A stretch of 46,951 nucleotides of DNA from DATFYP01 sp035626235 (GCA_035626235.1 DASPOB010000044.1:1-46951); one strand, 5' to 3'. Positions 32,422 through 41,506 are shown, numbered from the stretch's first letter. The notes: generated by a model not told the origin, from the sequence alone. Translations and numbers: made by a program.

Positions 32422-33324
32422 TCAAGCATTCTTCTCTATGTAGTGCATTATCCCCATGACCGAAGTCCGAACGGACACTCTCGCGTACGTCGGCAGCTCT
32501 AGCGTCCCCGCCTCCTCGCTCAACTTAGCCGCCATGGCCTGGCTTGCCTTTTCGACCCCCATGCCGTTCTTCCGCATGTCCCTCACCTCACTGACCCACT
32601 GCAGCACTTTGGAACGGGTGTCATCGAAAACGCGGGTCACGTCGTCCCTCGTCCCGAAGTGCGGGACTAACAGCTTGCGAGGCGTCGACTGCTCCAGTTG
32701 TCCCACGGTGGCGACCAGCGCACCAGGGTCGAAGCTTGGGGGAGGAGTCGTGGGAATCAGTGTCCTCAGCCCTGGGTAGACGATTCCCACAGCATCGGCG
32801 GTCAGGAGCATGTTCTCCCTCTCCAGCACGACCGAGACTTGGTGAGGCGCGTGACCCGGGGCGTGGATCAGAGTCACTGTCGAGCCGCCCCCCAGTTCGA
32901 GATGCACCTCCTTCCCGACTGGCGTGACGCGCTCGGCCGGCACGGGGATGGGGCTTCCGTACAGCTTCATGGTCTCGATTCCGAAGACCCTGGTGGCGCT
33001 ATCCAGGAGGCGGGTCGGGTCTACGAGGTGGGGCGCCCCCCTTTCGTGCACCAGCAGCTTCGCGTTGGGCATCGACTGCATGAGATGGCCCGCGGCCCCT
33101 GCGTGGTCCAAATGGACGTGGGTGGGGATGATGTACCTGACGTCCTCGGCTGACACTCCGATTTCTGCCAGGCCGGAGAGAACATTCTGGTAGGAGGATG
33201 CGTAGCCGCAATCCACCAAAGCGGTCTTTTCCGACTTGATCACGTAGACGCCTACCGTGTTCCTCTGGCCGAGAGCAACAGTGTCCAGCAGGTATACCCC
33301 TTCGGACACCTTCGTGACGAACAA
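32422..33324 (-). CDS. MBL-fold metallo-hydrolase
   Basis: 300 residues. The zinc-binding motif THVHLDHAG (68-76) is intact; further ligands are in HAPGHAPHQVSVVL (about 154) and the aspartate of LLTADAVGIVYPG, with a final histidine in LLVPHFGTRDD. It resembles hydrolases of the glyoxalase II/flavoprotein-like branch that act on thioesters or lactones. ATG 33324 starts 18 bases after the M20 gene's end, so M20-MBL-LigB form a likely three-gene operon on the minus strand. Confidence 0.85.
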   Translation of the reverse strand: MFVTKVSEGVYLLDTVALGQRNTVGVYVIKSEKTALVDCGYASSYQNVLSGLAEIGVSAEDVRYIIPTHVHLDHAGAAGHLMQSMPNAKLLVHERGAPHLVDPTRLLDSATRVFGIETMKLYGSPIPVPAERVTPVGKEVHLELGGGSTVTLIHAPGHAPHQVSVVLERENMLLTADAVGIVYPGLRTLIPTTPPPSFDPGALVATVGQLEQSTPRKLLVPHFGTRDDVTRVFDDTRSKVLQWVSEVRDMRKNGMGVEKASQAMAAKLSEEAGTLELPTYARVSVRTSVMGIMHYIEKNA

Positions 33325-33342
33325 CGCTGACCCCGGCTGGAC

Positions 33343-34521
33343 CTATTGGTTCCCAAACTCCGACGCGAGCATGGCGAGGGAAGCTGCGCCCAGCTTGAGC
33401 ACGTCTTCGTCCACTTTGAACTTCGAACTATGGTTCGGGTAGACACACCCCTTTGCCTCGTTGCGTGTCCCAAGGAAGTAGAACGCCCCGGGCGCCTCCT
33501 CCAGGAACCTTGAGAAGTCCTCCCCTCCCATCACCTGCTCCGCCACTTTCACCTTCGCCCCGGGTATCCTTTTCAGGACCTCCACCACCTTCTCGGTGGC
33601 CGAAGGGTCGTTGAAGGTCACAGGGTATGCGTCCTCCATGAAGCTGACCTCCGCCCGCCCTCCGAATGCCTTGGCCACGTCGATGGCCACCCTGCTCACC
33701 TTTGCCTTCGCTCTCTTCCTAACGTTCTTGTCGAGGGTCCTTACTGTCCCTTCGAGGACTACTTCATCGGGGATGATGTTGTCCTTGGTCCCGCCATGTA
33801 TGCTGCAGACCGAGACTACGAATGGCTGGACCGGGTCCATCATCCGCCCGGAGACTCCCTGAAGGGCCAGCGTCACCTGCGCCGCGATGTAGATAGGGTC
33901 GACGGAGAGGTGGGGGTAGGCCCCGTGCCCCCCTTTCCCTATCACCCTGATCTTGAAGCTGTCAGGTGCGGCCATGATCGCCCCTGGCCTCACGGCAAGC
34001 TCCCCCGAAGCGTACGTGTCTCCGATGTGGAGCCCGAAGACGTAGTCCACCCTGGGGTTCCTCATGGCGCTATCCTCTATCATCGGCTTTGCCCCCCCTC
34101 TCCCTCCGTGCTCTTCCGCAGGCTGGAACAGGAACTTCACCGTGCCATGGAGCTCGTCCCTGTGCTCCGAAAGCATCCTCGCAGCACCGAGTAGCATGGC
34201 GACGTGCGTGTCGTGTCCGCAGGCATGCATCGCCCCCTTCACCTTGGACCTGAACTCCACGTCAGACGTTTCTTCGACGGGGAGGGCGTCCATGTCGGCT
34301 CTTAGGCCTACGACCCTGCCCTTCTTCGCACCCTTCAGGACCCCCACCACGCCGGTTCCTCCGACTCCACGCCTAACATCGATTCCGAGCGACTCCAGCC
34401 TTTCGGCAACGAGCTTCGAGGTAGCCACCTCCTGATACGACAGCTCGGGCTTCTGGTGTATTGCCCTGCGCGTCCTGATGATCTCAGGTTCTATGGCGGC
34501 CGCCTCGGCGAGATAGTCCAT
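33343..34521 (-). CDS. M20-family amidohydrolase/carboxypeptidase
   Basis: 392 residues typical of N-acyl amino acid amidohydrolases (hippurate hydrolase/IAA-amino-acid hydrolase type). The metal-binding MHACGHDTHVAMLLGAA (98-114, with C101, H103) and FQPAEEHGG (132-140, catalytic Glu) are present, followed by VFGLHI and the dimerisation domain; a late metal-binding segment MGGEDFSRFLEEAPGAFYFLG closes the site. It removes acyl groups from amino acids or peptides. First gene of the likely M20-MBL-LigB operon, divergent from the DUF429 gene. Confidence 0.92.
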   Translation of the reverse strand: MDYLAEAAAIEPEIIRTRRAIHQKPELSYQEVATSKLVAERLESLGIDVRRGVGGTGVVGVLKGAKKGRVVGLRADMDALPVEETSDVEFRSKVKGAMHACGHDTHVAMLLGAARMLSEHRDELHGTVKFLFQPAEEHGGRGGAKPMIEDSAMRNPRVDYVFGLHIGDTYASGELAVRPGAIMAAPDSFKIRVIGKGGHGAYPHLSVDPIYIAAQVTLALQGVSGRMMDPVQPFVVSVCSIHGGTKDNIIPDEVVLEGTVRTLDKNVRKRAKAKVSRVAIDVAKAFGGRAEVSFMEDAYPVTFNDPSATEKVVEVLKRIPGAKVKVAEQVMGGEDFSRFLEEAPGAFYFLGTRNEAKGCVYPNHSSKFKVDEDVLKLGAASLAMLASEFGNQ

Positions 34522-34583
34522 GCGGGTCCCAGCCCGTCAAGGCATTAAAAGCTCTCATGCCCGACCTGCCCGCGACCTCTCGA

Positions 34584-35183
34584 ATGGCAAAGGCGGTCGG
34601 GATAGACCTCGCGGGAAGCGCGAAGAGGGACACAGGGTTCTGTGTCATGGACGCGCGCATGCTCTGCCACACTTCTGTGTTGCACACCGACGACGAGATC
34701 TTCACGGTGACCGTCTCGGCCACCCCTGATGTTGTCAGCATAGACGCTCCCTTGTTTCTCCCCAAAGGAAGGGTGAGCCTCGATACGAGGGGACCTCCGC
34801 ACTTCAGAGAGTGCGACCTGGAGCTTCGAAGGATGAAGATCAGGTTCTTCCCCATATCTCTGGGGCCCATGAGAATGCTTACCGCCAGGGGGATGCGACT
34901 TAGAGCGAGACTTGAAGAGGACGGCATTGAGGTGATCGAGAGCTTCCCCGGCGCGATTCAAGACATCTTGGGCATCCCTCGAAAGCAGGTGGGGCTCAAG
35001 GAGCTGGAGCTCGGCCTTCAGAGCCAAGGGGTGCGCTGGGGGGACCCCATGGCGACGCGCTCCGGCGACGAGCTGGACGCGGCCACTTCTGCCCTTGTAG
35101 GGATGCTGTACCTCAAGAAGGAGTACCGGGCCATAGGCGACCCAAGCGAGGGATTGATGATCCTTCCAAGATCGATGCCCTAG
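34584..35183 (+). CDS. DUF429 family protein (RNase H-like fold)
   Basis: 199 residues. GIDLAGSAKRDTGFCVMD (6-23) is the DUF429 opening with a metal-type aspartate, SIDAPLFLPKG (about 60-70) a second conserved acidic site, and GDELDAATSALVGMLYL (about 160-176) the third, as in a predicted RNase H-like nuclease. I chose ATG 34584 (MAKAVGIDLAG) over ATG 34557, because an ATTAAAAG box at 34544-34551 lies too close to the latter. Divergent from the M20 gene. Confidence 0.8.
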   Translation: MAKAVGIDLAGSAKRDTGFCVMDARMLCHTSVLHTDDEIFTVTVSATPDVVSIDAPLFLPKGRVSLDTRGPPHFRECDLELRRMKIRFFPISLGPMRMLTARGMRLRARLEEDGIEVIESFPGAIQDILGIPRKQVGLKELELGLQSQGVRWGDPMATRSGDELDAATSALVGMLYLKKEYRAIGDPSEGLMILPRSMP

Positions 35184-35232
35184 GCCTCACACGTCACCTG
35201 GCGGCCTACGCGAACTCCGCGCGCCGCTCAAG

Positions 35233-35240
35233 TTTTTATC
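35233..35240 (+). promoter_or_regulatory. TATA-like box for the DUF998-like gene
   Basis: TTTTTATC, 24-31 bases before the TTG start at 35264, consistent with a leaderless mRNA. Confidence 0.45.
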
Positions 35241-35263
35241 ACGAGCTCGAATCATGTGGTGCG

Positions 35264-35842
35264 TTGGCCATCTCAAGCGCGGCGAAGGCGGGTCTAGTCC
35301 TATTTTTTGGGACTGTCCAGTTCGGGATTCTTCTGATCGTAGCCGAGGCATTGCTGCCGACTTACAGCGACTCGGTCAATTACATCAGCGACCTGGGTGC
35401 GACTTCGCCTGCATCCATGATCTTCAACCCTTCCATCATACTTTTCGGCCTGCTCGTCATGGTAGCTGCATACTACCTTAATCGCGCCTTCCGATGGATG
35501 CCTCTCACATGCCTCATCGTTATCTCAGGGATTGGGCTGATCGGGGTGGGAGTCTTTCCAGAGCCGTTCCCCTTCGACCTCCACGGCGTCTTTTCGGTCT
35601 TGGCCTACCTCTTCATCGGGCTCTCGGCGGTAGTGGCAGCCAGGTTCCAGAAGAAGCCGCTCTTCTACTTCTCGATAGTACTCGGGCTCATCACGTTGGT
35701 GGCGCTGGTCCTCTACGGCGCGGGCATCTACCTGGGCCTTGGCCCGGGAGGCATGGAGAGGATGATAGCCTATCCTGCCCTGTTCTGGCTTTTCGGGTTC
35801 GGTGGCCACCTGATGGCATTCGAAGACAATAAGCCTCAGTGA
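35264..35842 (+). CDS. DUF998-like membrane protein
   Basis: 192 residues with six hydrophobic helices. The pattern of a first helix, then YISDLGATSPASMIFNPSIILFGLL, then GVGVFPEPFPFDLHGVFSVLAYLFIGLSAV is characteristic of DUF998: conserved SDLG near the first loop, N-P in TM2, and FPE..HG before TM4. The biochemical role of the family is unknown. Start TTG with a TATA-like box at leaderless spacing. Confidence 0.8.
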   Translation: MAISSAAKAGLVLFFGTVQFGILLIVAEALLPTYSDSVNYISDLGATSPASMIFNPSIILFGLLVMVAAYYLNRAFRWMPLTCLIVISGIGLIGVGVFPEPFPFDLHGVFSVLAYLFIGLSAVVAARFQKKPLFYFSIVLGLITLVALVLYGAGIYLGLGPGGMERMIAYPALFWLFGFGGHLMAFEDNKPQ

Positions 35843-35897
35843 ACTGGCAAGTCCGTCTTGGCCAGGCAGGCCCGTCGCACTGGCACGAGAAACGACC

Positions 35898-36455
35898 TCA
35901 GGGACTGCTTCTAAGGTGGTCTTCCAGTTTCGCCGCCAGGGTGCTCAGACTTTTCCAGACGTATCCCGTCTCTTCCATCGTCTTCCCTCCCATCGCAATC
36001 TCCTTCTTGAGGGCTGGCTCTCCGCCCAGGGATTCGTAGAACTTCTTGAATGGATTCTCGCCCAGTACCCAGCCGACCATTGATTCGAGGCCCCTGGCCC
36101 TCAGGTCCCTGACCGCGGCGAGAACGAGCATCCTGCCTACTCCCATCCTCTGCGTCCTGGGCGTGACATAGATCGCGTAAATTTCGCCATCGTGACCGTG
36201 CTTGGGCCCTCTTGCCGGCCCGCATGATACGAATCCCACTATGGCGCCTGTCTCAGCTTCTGCGACAAAGACAGCTGTGGGATCTGCATCGTCTATGAGG
36301 CGATTGTCCCACATCTCCTTGCTTCGGCCATATGACATGCCGTCCAGAATCTTGGACGGGATGATGTTGCGGTAGGTCGTCCTCCAGGTGTCTACGTGAA
36401 TCCGAGAGATGGCCTCTGTGTCTTGAATCTGCGCCCTCCTGACGGTGACCGCCAT
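35898..36455 (-). CDS. GNAT N-acetyltransferase
   Basis: 185 residues. VTVRRAQIQDTEAISRIHVDTWRTTYRNIIP (3-33) is a common GNAT start, IYAIYVTPRTQRMGVGRMLVLAAVRDLRARG (about 94-124) holds the acetyl-CoA loop QRMGVG, and NPFKKFYESLGGEPALKKEIAMGGKTMEETGYVW closes the fold. ATG 36455 is preferred over 36479 because TAATCTATTA lies about 26-35 bases before it on this strand. The substrate is unknown. Confidence 0.85.
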   Translation of the reverse strand: MAVTVRRAQIQDTEAISRIHVDTWRTTYRNIIPSKILDGMSYGRSKEMWDNRLIDDADPTAVFVAEAETGAIVGFVSCGPARGPKHGHDGEIYAIYVTPRTQRMGVGRMLVLAAVRDLRARGLESMVGWVLGENPFKKFYESLGGEPALKKEIAMGGKTMEETGYVWKSLSTLAAKLEDHLRSSP

Positions 36456-36586
36456 CGCCCACCCTAAACAAGCTGGCAACTAATAGATTACTCTTTCAAA
36501 TTCCTTGAAAGCCCTCGAAGGTTCCTTCAAGGATTCATCCAGGCCGCTAGCCGCCCTCCGTCCTGCTCGCCATCAGAGTTAGGCGA

Positions 36587-37120
36587 TCAGCGAAGTTCTC
36601 TTTGCAGGACCATCACTAGAATCCTTCTCCTTCCAACTTTCTCCGTGGTCTTCTTCATTTCTACAAACCCGTTCTTCTTGTAAAATCCGACCGCCCTCGT
36701 ATTGAGGACCTCCGTCTTCACAGTCAGCAAGACAACCCCCACTCCGAGAGCCGCGTTGCAGGCCTTGCGCACCAGCCTGCTCCCGAGCCCTCGGCCCGAC
36801 TCGCTTTCGAGCACCACGACACCCGACAACTCAGCCTCTTTCTTGCCTGTGCGTCTAATGCTAGCGAAGCCCAGAATCTCTCCTCGTCTCTCAGCAATGA
36901 CGATCCTGGTGTTCGGGCTCGCAAGCCTGCTAGAAAGGAACTCCTTCGAGGCTATCTCTCTAATCGCCTCTTCGTTGGCGCCAGTGAATCCCAGAGCCTC
37001 CGGCCCTGCCTCCTTCCAAGCACGCAGGAAGAAGGTACCCAGCAGTACTGCATCTGCTTTCCTCGCGGGTCTCACTATCACATCGGCGGTTCCAAGAGTT
37101 GGCTTGGTCTCTGGATTCAT
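36587..37120 (-). CDS. GNAT N-acetyltransferase
   Basis: 177 residues. IVRPARKADAVLLGTFFLRAWKEAG (15-39), then AELSGVVVLESESGRGLGSRLVRKACNAA (about 95-123) with the GRGLGS cofactor loop, and TEVLNTRAVGFYKKNGFVEMKK, the N-x-x-A..FY.K.GF signature. It is unlike the neighbouring GNAT at 35898 in detail and separated from it by 131 bases, so it is not a recent duplicate. Confidence 0.85.
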   Translation of the reverse strand: MNPETKPTLGTADVIVRPARKADAVLLGTFFLRAWKEAGPEALGFTGANEEAIREIASKEFLSSRLASPNTRIVIAERRGEILGFASIRRTGKKEAELSGVVVLESESGRGLGSRLVRKACNAALGVGVVLLTVKTEVLNTRAVGFYKKNGFVEMKKTTEKVGRRRILVMVLQRELR

Positions 37121-37273
37121 GTGTCTCCGATAGGCCAGCAGTTTCCTCTCCCATCAGGTAGATTAGGCTTCAGCCCCACATGTTGAGCGGGGTTTGCGGT
37201 TCAGTCCGTTGCCGAGTACGGTGATTTGTACTTCAGAGTGGGTCCTGGCAGACGACCTTCTTTCATGTCCACG

Positions 37274-37450
37274 CTATCGCCAATTATTGCCCACCCTCTT
37301 CAGCGCAACTCGGACCCCATACGGAACAATGGCAACAGCGAGGAGAACCGACCCGCACAGAGCGAATATCTCCTCACCATCGGGCCAGCCCAGCAACCAG
37401 ACTCCGACTAGGAGCAACGCGCTCAGCCAACGAGGTATGGCTCTCGTCAT
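37274..37450 (-). CDS. Possible small membrane protein, 58 residues
   Basis: MTRAIPRWLSALLLVGVWLLGWPDGEEIFALCGSVLLAVAIVPYGVRVALKRVG.. has two hydrophobic helices joined by a short acidic turn and a basic tail, which looks natural rather than accidental. It is the only plausible gene in the 469 bases between the GNAT gene and tRNA-Leu. No family recognised and no clear promoter. Confidence 0.4.
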   Translation of the reverse strand: MTRAIPRWLSALLLVGVWLLGWPDGEEIFALCGSVLLAVAIVPYGVRVALKRVGNNWR

Positions 37451-37589
37451 GCGCAAGGCGATGGCCCGAATGGAAAATTCAGACCATGTCAACCGTAATG
37501 TGGCGCAACTTCCCACCACAATGCGGAGGCTCTGCGCCGAACCTTAGGTCGGCACCGGAGCCAACATTGCTCGTTTCACGAGATTGCAG

Positions 37590-37704
37590 TGCGGGGGGTG
37601 GGATTCGAACCCACGAACCCCTAAGGGACGGGATTTCTCGGCGGACCCTCGACTTCGACTCGCGCTTAAGTCCCGCGTTGTTGCCCAGGCTTAACTACCC
37701 CCGC
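37590..37704 (-). tRNA. tRNA-Leu(UAA) with a 30-nt intron at position 37/38
   Basis: Minus strand. Acceptor GCGGGGG (37704-37698) pairs with CCCCCGC (37597-37591), discriminator A. T arm GTGGG-TTCGAAT-CCCAC. Anticodon stem CGGGA/TCCCG with loop C-T-TAA-G interrupted by an intron at 37664-37635, after base 37. The long variable arm (CCC TTA GGG) is the class II form expected for leucine. The intron sits at the usual archaeal site. Confidence 0.93.
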
Positions 37705-37725
37705 GATTACCGCGGGCGTTGAATC

Positions 37726-37735
37726 TGTTATTAAC
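37726..37735 (-). promoter_or_regulatory. TATA-like box for tRNA-Leu
   Basis: GTTAATAACA on the minus strand, 22-31 bases before the mature 5' end of tRNA-Leu, in the 42-base gap between the convergent-free PolX gene end and the tRNA. Confidence 0.5.
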
Positions 37736-37746
37736 GTAAGCTCGTG

Positions 37747-39435
37747 CTAGCCGACCGCCTTCAAGAGTTCGCCCACGGCTCTCGTGTTCATTACATGTTT
37801 TGCTTCAAGCCACCCCCTCCTGGCCACGGTGACCCCGTAGAGAAGGTTGTCCAGCTCAGCGACGGAGTGGGCGTCCGAGTCGACCACGATCCGCACTCCT
37901 TCTTCCATCGCCTTCTTCGCCCAGACCTCGTCCATGTCTAGCCTCTGAGGCGCTCCGTCAATCTCCAGCATCTTGCCGTTGTCTCTCGCAGCCTCAATCA
38001 CCCTCTCTGGGTCGATCGGATTTGCGTCTCTCCTTCCGATCAGCCTGTTCGTTGGGTGGCAGAGGAAGTCCACCGATGGATGGGAGAGCGCCCTGACCGC
38101 CCTCTTCGTAAGCTTCGGAGCGTCCTGCTTGAAGCTCTGGTGCAGCGATGCCCCCACCAGGTCGAATTCGTCCAGGAACTCCCTGTCAAAGTCGACGGTC
38201 CCGTCCGCCTTGATTTCAAGTTCCACTGCCCTCAGCACTCTGAAGGGCTTCATCCTCTCGTTCAATTGATCTATCTCAGCCCACTGCCTGCGGAACCTTT
38301 CTTTCGTCAGACCGTTAGCCACCCTCACTGACACAGAGTGGTCCGTCACGGCGATGTACTCGTATCCTCTGGCCTCCGCTGCACTTGCCATCGCCTCGAG
38401 CTCCGCTGCGCCGTCGCTCCACGTGGTATGCATCTGCAGGTCTCCCCTGATGTCGTCCGCCTTGACTAGGTTGGGGAGCCTCCTGCTCGCCGCCGCCTCG
38501 ATTTCGCCCGAGTTCTCCCTCAGCTCGGGATGGATGTACTCGAGCTCGAGCTTCTGGTACACCCCTTCCTCCGTGCTCCCAGCGAGCCGCTTCCCGTCTA
38601 TGGTGAAGAGCCCGTATTCATTGAGCTTCCACCCTTTCTTAATCGCAATGCTCCGGAGTGCGATGTCGTGTTCCTTGGAGCCAGTGAAGTAGACCAGCGC
38701 GGCCCCGTACTCGTCTTCCGAGAAGAGCCTGACATCCACCTGCACCCCCTCTTCCAGCTTCACGCTCGCCCGCTTCGGCCCCCTCTCCAGGACCTGAGCG
38801 ACTCCCGGGCACTTCGACAGAGCGTCGACGACGCGAGAGTCGGTAGACAGCAGGTCGAGGTCTCCGACGGTGCTCTTCCCCCTCCTGAGGCTCCCTGCCA
38901 TCCCTACCCTGATGCCGAGCGACGAGAAGTAAGATTCTAGCTTCTGGAAGGTTCCCTCTGCTTCCGGGAGAAGCATCCTCTTCTCGAAGCTGCTCATCTT
39001 CGCAACACCTACCCTGAACGATTCTAGCACGCTTGGGCCGAACTCGCCTTCGAGTCGACCATCCTCGAGGGCCTTCTGCAGCTCGCCGATGCTGGTTATC
39101 CCAAGCTCATGCGAAAGCCTGTGGGCGGTCCTGGGACCTATCCCCTGCACCTTCATCAGTGCAGGGACCCCTGGCGGAACCTTCGACCGCAGCTCCTCCA
39201 GAAGGCGAAGCTTCCCGGTTCCGAGGTATTCCGAGATCTTCTTCGCAATCCCCGACCCCACGAACTTGATGTCTTCCAGCTTCTGCTCCCTCCACAGCTG
39301 CTCGATGTCTACTTCCAGGTTCCGTATGCTGGTTGCCGCCCTGTGATAGGCAATTACCTTGAACCTGTCTTCCCCGTTTGCTTCGACCAGCTCCCCGAGT
39401 TCGTCGAGGAGTTCAGCTATCTCCAGGTTCTTCAC
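37747..39435 (-). CDS. polX: DNA polymerase/3'-5' exonuclease PolX (Pol beta-like + PHP)
   Basis: 562-residue family X polymerase for gap-filling in base-excision or end-joining repair. Residues 1-150 form the 8-kDa-like domain with helix-hairpin-helix (VGSGIAKKI at 59-67; VQGIGPRT at 96-103). The nucleotidyltransferase site has GS (181-182), the metal aspartates D192 and D194 (GDLDLL), and D234 (VQVDVRLF). The C-terminal PHP phosphoesterase domain (about 330-562) has GDLQMHTTWSDG with H336 and D341, TDHS with H366, and a final DSDAH. This is normal PolX length for bacteria and archaea. Gene starts at ATG 39435, 63 bases after the M24 gene ends. Confidence 0.95.
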   Translation of the reverse strand: MKNLEIAELLDELGELVEANGEDRFKVIAYHRAATSIRNLEVDIEQLWREQKLEDIKFVGSGIAKKISEYLGTGKLRLLEELRSKVPPGVPALMKVQGIGPRTAHRLSHELGITSIGELQKALEDGRLEGEFGPSVLESFRVGVAKMSSFEKRMLLPEAEGTFQKLESYFSSLGIRVGMAGSLRRGKSTVGDLDLLSTDSRVVDALSKCPGVAQVLERGPKRASVKLEEGVQVDVRLFSEDEYGAALVYFTGSKEHDIALRSIAIKKGWKLNEYGLFTIDGKRLAGSTEEGVYQKLELEYIHPELRENSGEIEAAASRRLPNLVKADDIRGDLQMHTTWSDGAAELEAMASAAEARGYEYIAVTDHSVSVRVANGLTKERFRRQWAEIDQLNERMKPFRVLRAVELEIKADGTVDFDREFLDEFDLVGASLHQSFKQDAPKLTKRAVRALSHPSVDFLCHPTNRLIGRRDANPIDPERVIEAARDNGKMLEIDGAPQRLDMDEVWAKKAMEEGVRIVVDSDAHSVAELDNLLYGVTVARRGWLEAKHVMNTRAVGELLKAVG

Positions 39436-39498
39436 GACTTTCTCACCTATCCCCGACCCTTGAGGAGAGACGGGCCCTGCGCCCCGGAACGGGAGTGA

Positions 39499-40605
39499 CT
39501 ACGCCCACCAGCCGAATTCCTTCGGGGGCGTGGTGATTTCCAGCGTCCTGCCCTTCTCGACCATGACGTCGTCTTCCAGGCGCACGCCGAGTTTCCCCCT
39601 GATGTAGGCCCCCGGCTCGACCGTGAAGCACATCCCGTCCTTCAGCTTCTCGGTCCCGCCTTCGACGATGTACGGGGCCTCGTGGACCTCCAGTCCTAGG
39701 CCGTGGCCCGTCCGGTGGATGAAGTACTTCCCTAGGCCCTTCCTCTCGAGGCTGTCCCTTGCGGCCGCATCAACGGCCCCCACAGGCACCCCGCCGCGGG
39801 CCGCGCCGATTCCCGACTCTTCGGCCTCCAGCACCTCTGCATACACCTTCCGCAGTTCTTCCGACTCGCCCAGGCACAGTGTCCTCGTCACGTCAGCAAA
39901 ATACCCGTCGAAGGCGCAGGAGATGTCGAAGATGATTCCCTCTCCGCGCCTCACCTTTCTGGACGACGGGAGCCCGTGGGGGTCGGCTGCCCTCGGCCCG
40001 GTTTGAACCAGCAGGTCCTCCACTCTGGTGGCCCCGTTTTCATATATCACTTCTCTGGCCTTCCTCCCAAGTTCCCGCTCGGTCATCCCGTCTCTGATTA
40101 TGCCCGGAAACCGCTCGAATGACTCGCTCAGAATCTTGGCCGCCTTCTTTAGCAGCGTCGCCTCCGTTGCGTCTTTTATCTCCCTCAGTCCTTGGAGGAC
40201 AGGCTCTGCGTCTTCGAAGTGAGGAGATGCGTGCTTCATTAGCCTGTGCAAGAACAGGAAGGGCACCTTCCCCTCGACCCCCCAGGAACCCCTGGGCTTC
40301 AGCTCCTTCGACGCCCTTGCAATCGCGCCGTCCCATCCCTGCGAGTCAGTCCATTCGATGATTTCCATGTCCACTGGCGACCCCCAGTAGGGTCCCGCCT
40401 CTAGTTTCGGGGCGACTAGTCGGGCCCTCCCCTCCGTTGGGACCAGCATCATGAAGGGCCTTTCGAGCAGAAGAGACTCCACTCCGGTAAAGTACCGGAT
40501 GTTGGGCCCGGGGACCAGCACCGCTCCCTCCAGCTTAGCCTCCGTCAATCGCGCCTTCAGACGCTCGATTCTTCCAGCGTAGTCGTGCAAACTCACGATT
40601 CTCAT
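39499..40605 (-). CDS. M24-family aminopeptidase (Xaa-Pro dipeptidase type)
   Basis: 368 residues with a creatinase-like N-terminal domain (about 1-130) and a pita-bread metallopeptidase domain. All five metal ligands are visible: two aspartates in FDISCAFDGYFADVTRT, a histidine in GHGLGLEVHEAPYI, and glutamates in CFTVEPGAY and VRLEDDVMV. It cleaves N-terminal Xaa-Pro bonds. With proline dehydrogenase divergently encoded 55 bases away, it may supply proline for catabolism; that link is inferred. Confidence 0.93.
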   Translation of the reverse strand: MRIVSLHDYAGRIERLKARLTEAKLEGAVLVPGPNIRYFTGVESLLLERPFMMLVPTEGRARLVAPKLEAGPYWGSPVDMEIIEWTDSQGWDGAIARASKELKPRGSWGVEGKVPFLFLHRLMKHASPHFEDAEPVLQGLREIKDATEATLLKKAAKILSESFERFPGIIRDGMTERELGRKAREVIYENGATRVEDLLVQTGPRAADPHGLPSSRKVRRGEGIIFDISCAFDGYFADVTRTLCLGESEELRKVYAEVLEAEESGIGAARGGVPVGAVDAAARDSLERKGLGKYFIHRTGHGLGLEVHEAPYIVEGGTEKLKDGMCFTVEPGAYIRGKLGVRLEDDVMVEKGRTLEITTPPKEFGWWA

Positions 40606-40625
40606 CCACGATAATCAGGACCAGT

Positions 40626-40633
40626 GTTAATAT
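40626..40633 (+). promoter_or_regulatory. TATA-like box for proline dehydrogenase
   Basis: GTTAATAT, 28-35 bases before the TTG at 40661, in the short divergent region shared with the M24 peptidase gene. Confidence 0.45.
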
Positions 40634-40660
40634 GTTGTACGAAGGCGGGCCGCTTCAGCC

Positions 40661-41506
40661 TTGGGTCTTCAGGAGCTCCTCCTTCTCAGGGTCGCGAGAA
40701 GGTGGATCGCGGGCGTTGACCTTGACACGGCAATGAAGGACTCGTCGATCGCCAACAAGAAGGGCATCGGCGTCGTTGTAAACTTCCTGGGCGAGGAAAT
40801 CAAGGACTCAGCCACTGCGGACGCACAGGTCCAAGAGTATCTAGGACTCCAGAACGCCATCGCTGCCAACTCCATCATGGGCTTCGCGTCGGTGAAGCTG
40901 ACCCAGTTGGGGATGGGCACTGACGACGAGGGCGCTAAACGCAGGCTCGAAACAATCGCAGCGAACGCCGAGAGTCACAGCCAGCAGCTGTTCGTGGACA
41001 TGGAGAGTTCCCCTCTAGTGGACCGGACGCTTTCGATGTACCTTGAAAGGCTGTCAAAGTACCGCGGGATGGGATTGGCCTTCCAGTCATACCTGAGGCG
41101 GAGCAAGTCAGACCTGGGGCCACTGCTGGACAAAGGAGCGCGAATCAGGCTGGTGAAAGGAGCCTACAGAGAGTCCCGCGACGTTGTGTTCCACTCACGG
41201 AAGGAAATCAACCAGAACTTCACCGACCTGATGAGGGTGCTCTTCGAGCGTGGGGACAACTTCGCAATCGCCACCCACGACTCGGCCCTTGTCGACGAGG
41301 CGAGGAAGATGGCTGAGTCGAAGCACGTCGATTTCAGGTTCGAGATGCTGAAGGGCATCCGCAACGACCTCAAGGCCGAACTGGTTGCGTCTGGGTACAA
41401 GGTGTTCGAATACCTTCCCTACGGCGGCAGGTGGATGGCCTACTCGAAGAGGCGGGTCACGGAGCACCCGAGTAACATCTGGCTCCTGCTCAGGTCGCTC
41501 GTCTGA
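40661..41506 (+). CDS. Proline dehydrogenase
   Basis: 281-residue FAD enzyme oxidising proline to pyrroline-5-carboxylate and feeding electrons to quinone. A short TIM-barrel form lacking the P5C dehydrogenase domain. Conserved segments include LFVDMESS (about 108-115), AFQSYLRRSKSDL (about 139-151), RLVKGAYRE (162-170) and FEMLKGIRNDL...GYKVFEYLPYGGRWMAYSKRRVTEHPSN, the C-terminal flavin/substrate signature. TTG start with a TATA-like box at the right distance. P5C dehydrogenase is not in the window. Confidence 0.92.
   Translation: MGLQELLLLRVARRWIAGVDLDTAMKDSSIANKKGIGVVVNFLGEEIKDSATADAQVQEYLGLQNAIAANSIMGFASVKLTQLGMGTDDEGAKRRLETIAANAESHSQQLFVDMESSPLVDRTLSMYLERLSKYRGMGLAFQSYLRRSKSDLGPLLDKGARIRLVKGAYRESRDVVFHSRKEINQNFTDLMRVLFERGDNFAIATHDSALVDEARKMAESKHVDFRFEMLKGIRNDLKAELVASGYKVFEYLPYGGRWMAYSKRRVTEHPSNIWLLLRSLV

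Noticed and set aside
35898..37120. Tandem duplication of two GNAT genes
   Set aside because: The two proteins share only general GNAT features; their N-termini, cofactor loops and C-termini differ, so they are not recent copies.
37486..37722. Open frame containing GGGIRTHEPLRDGISRR
   Set aside because: This is the well-known false protein produced by translating the complement of a tRNA gene; it covers tRNA-Leu.
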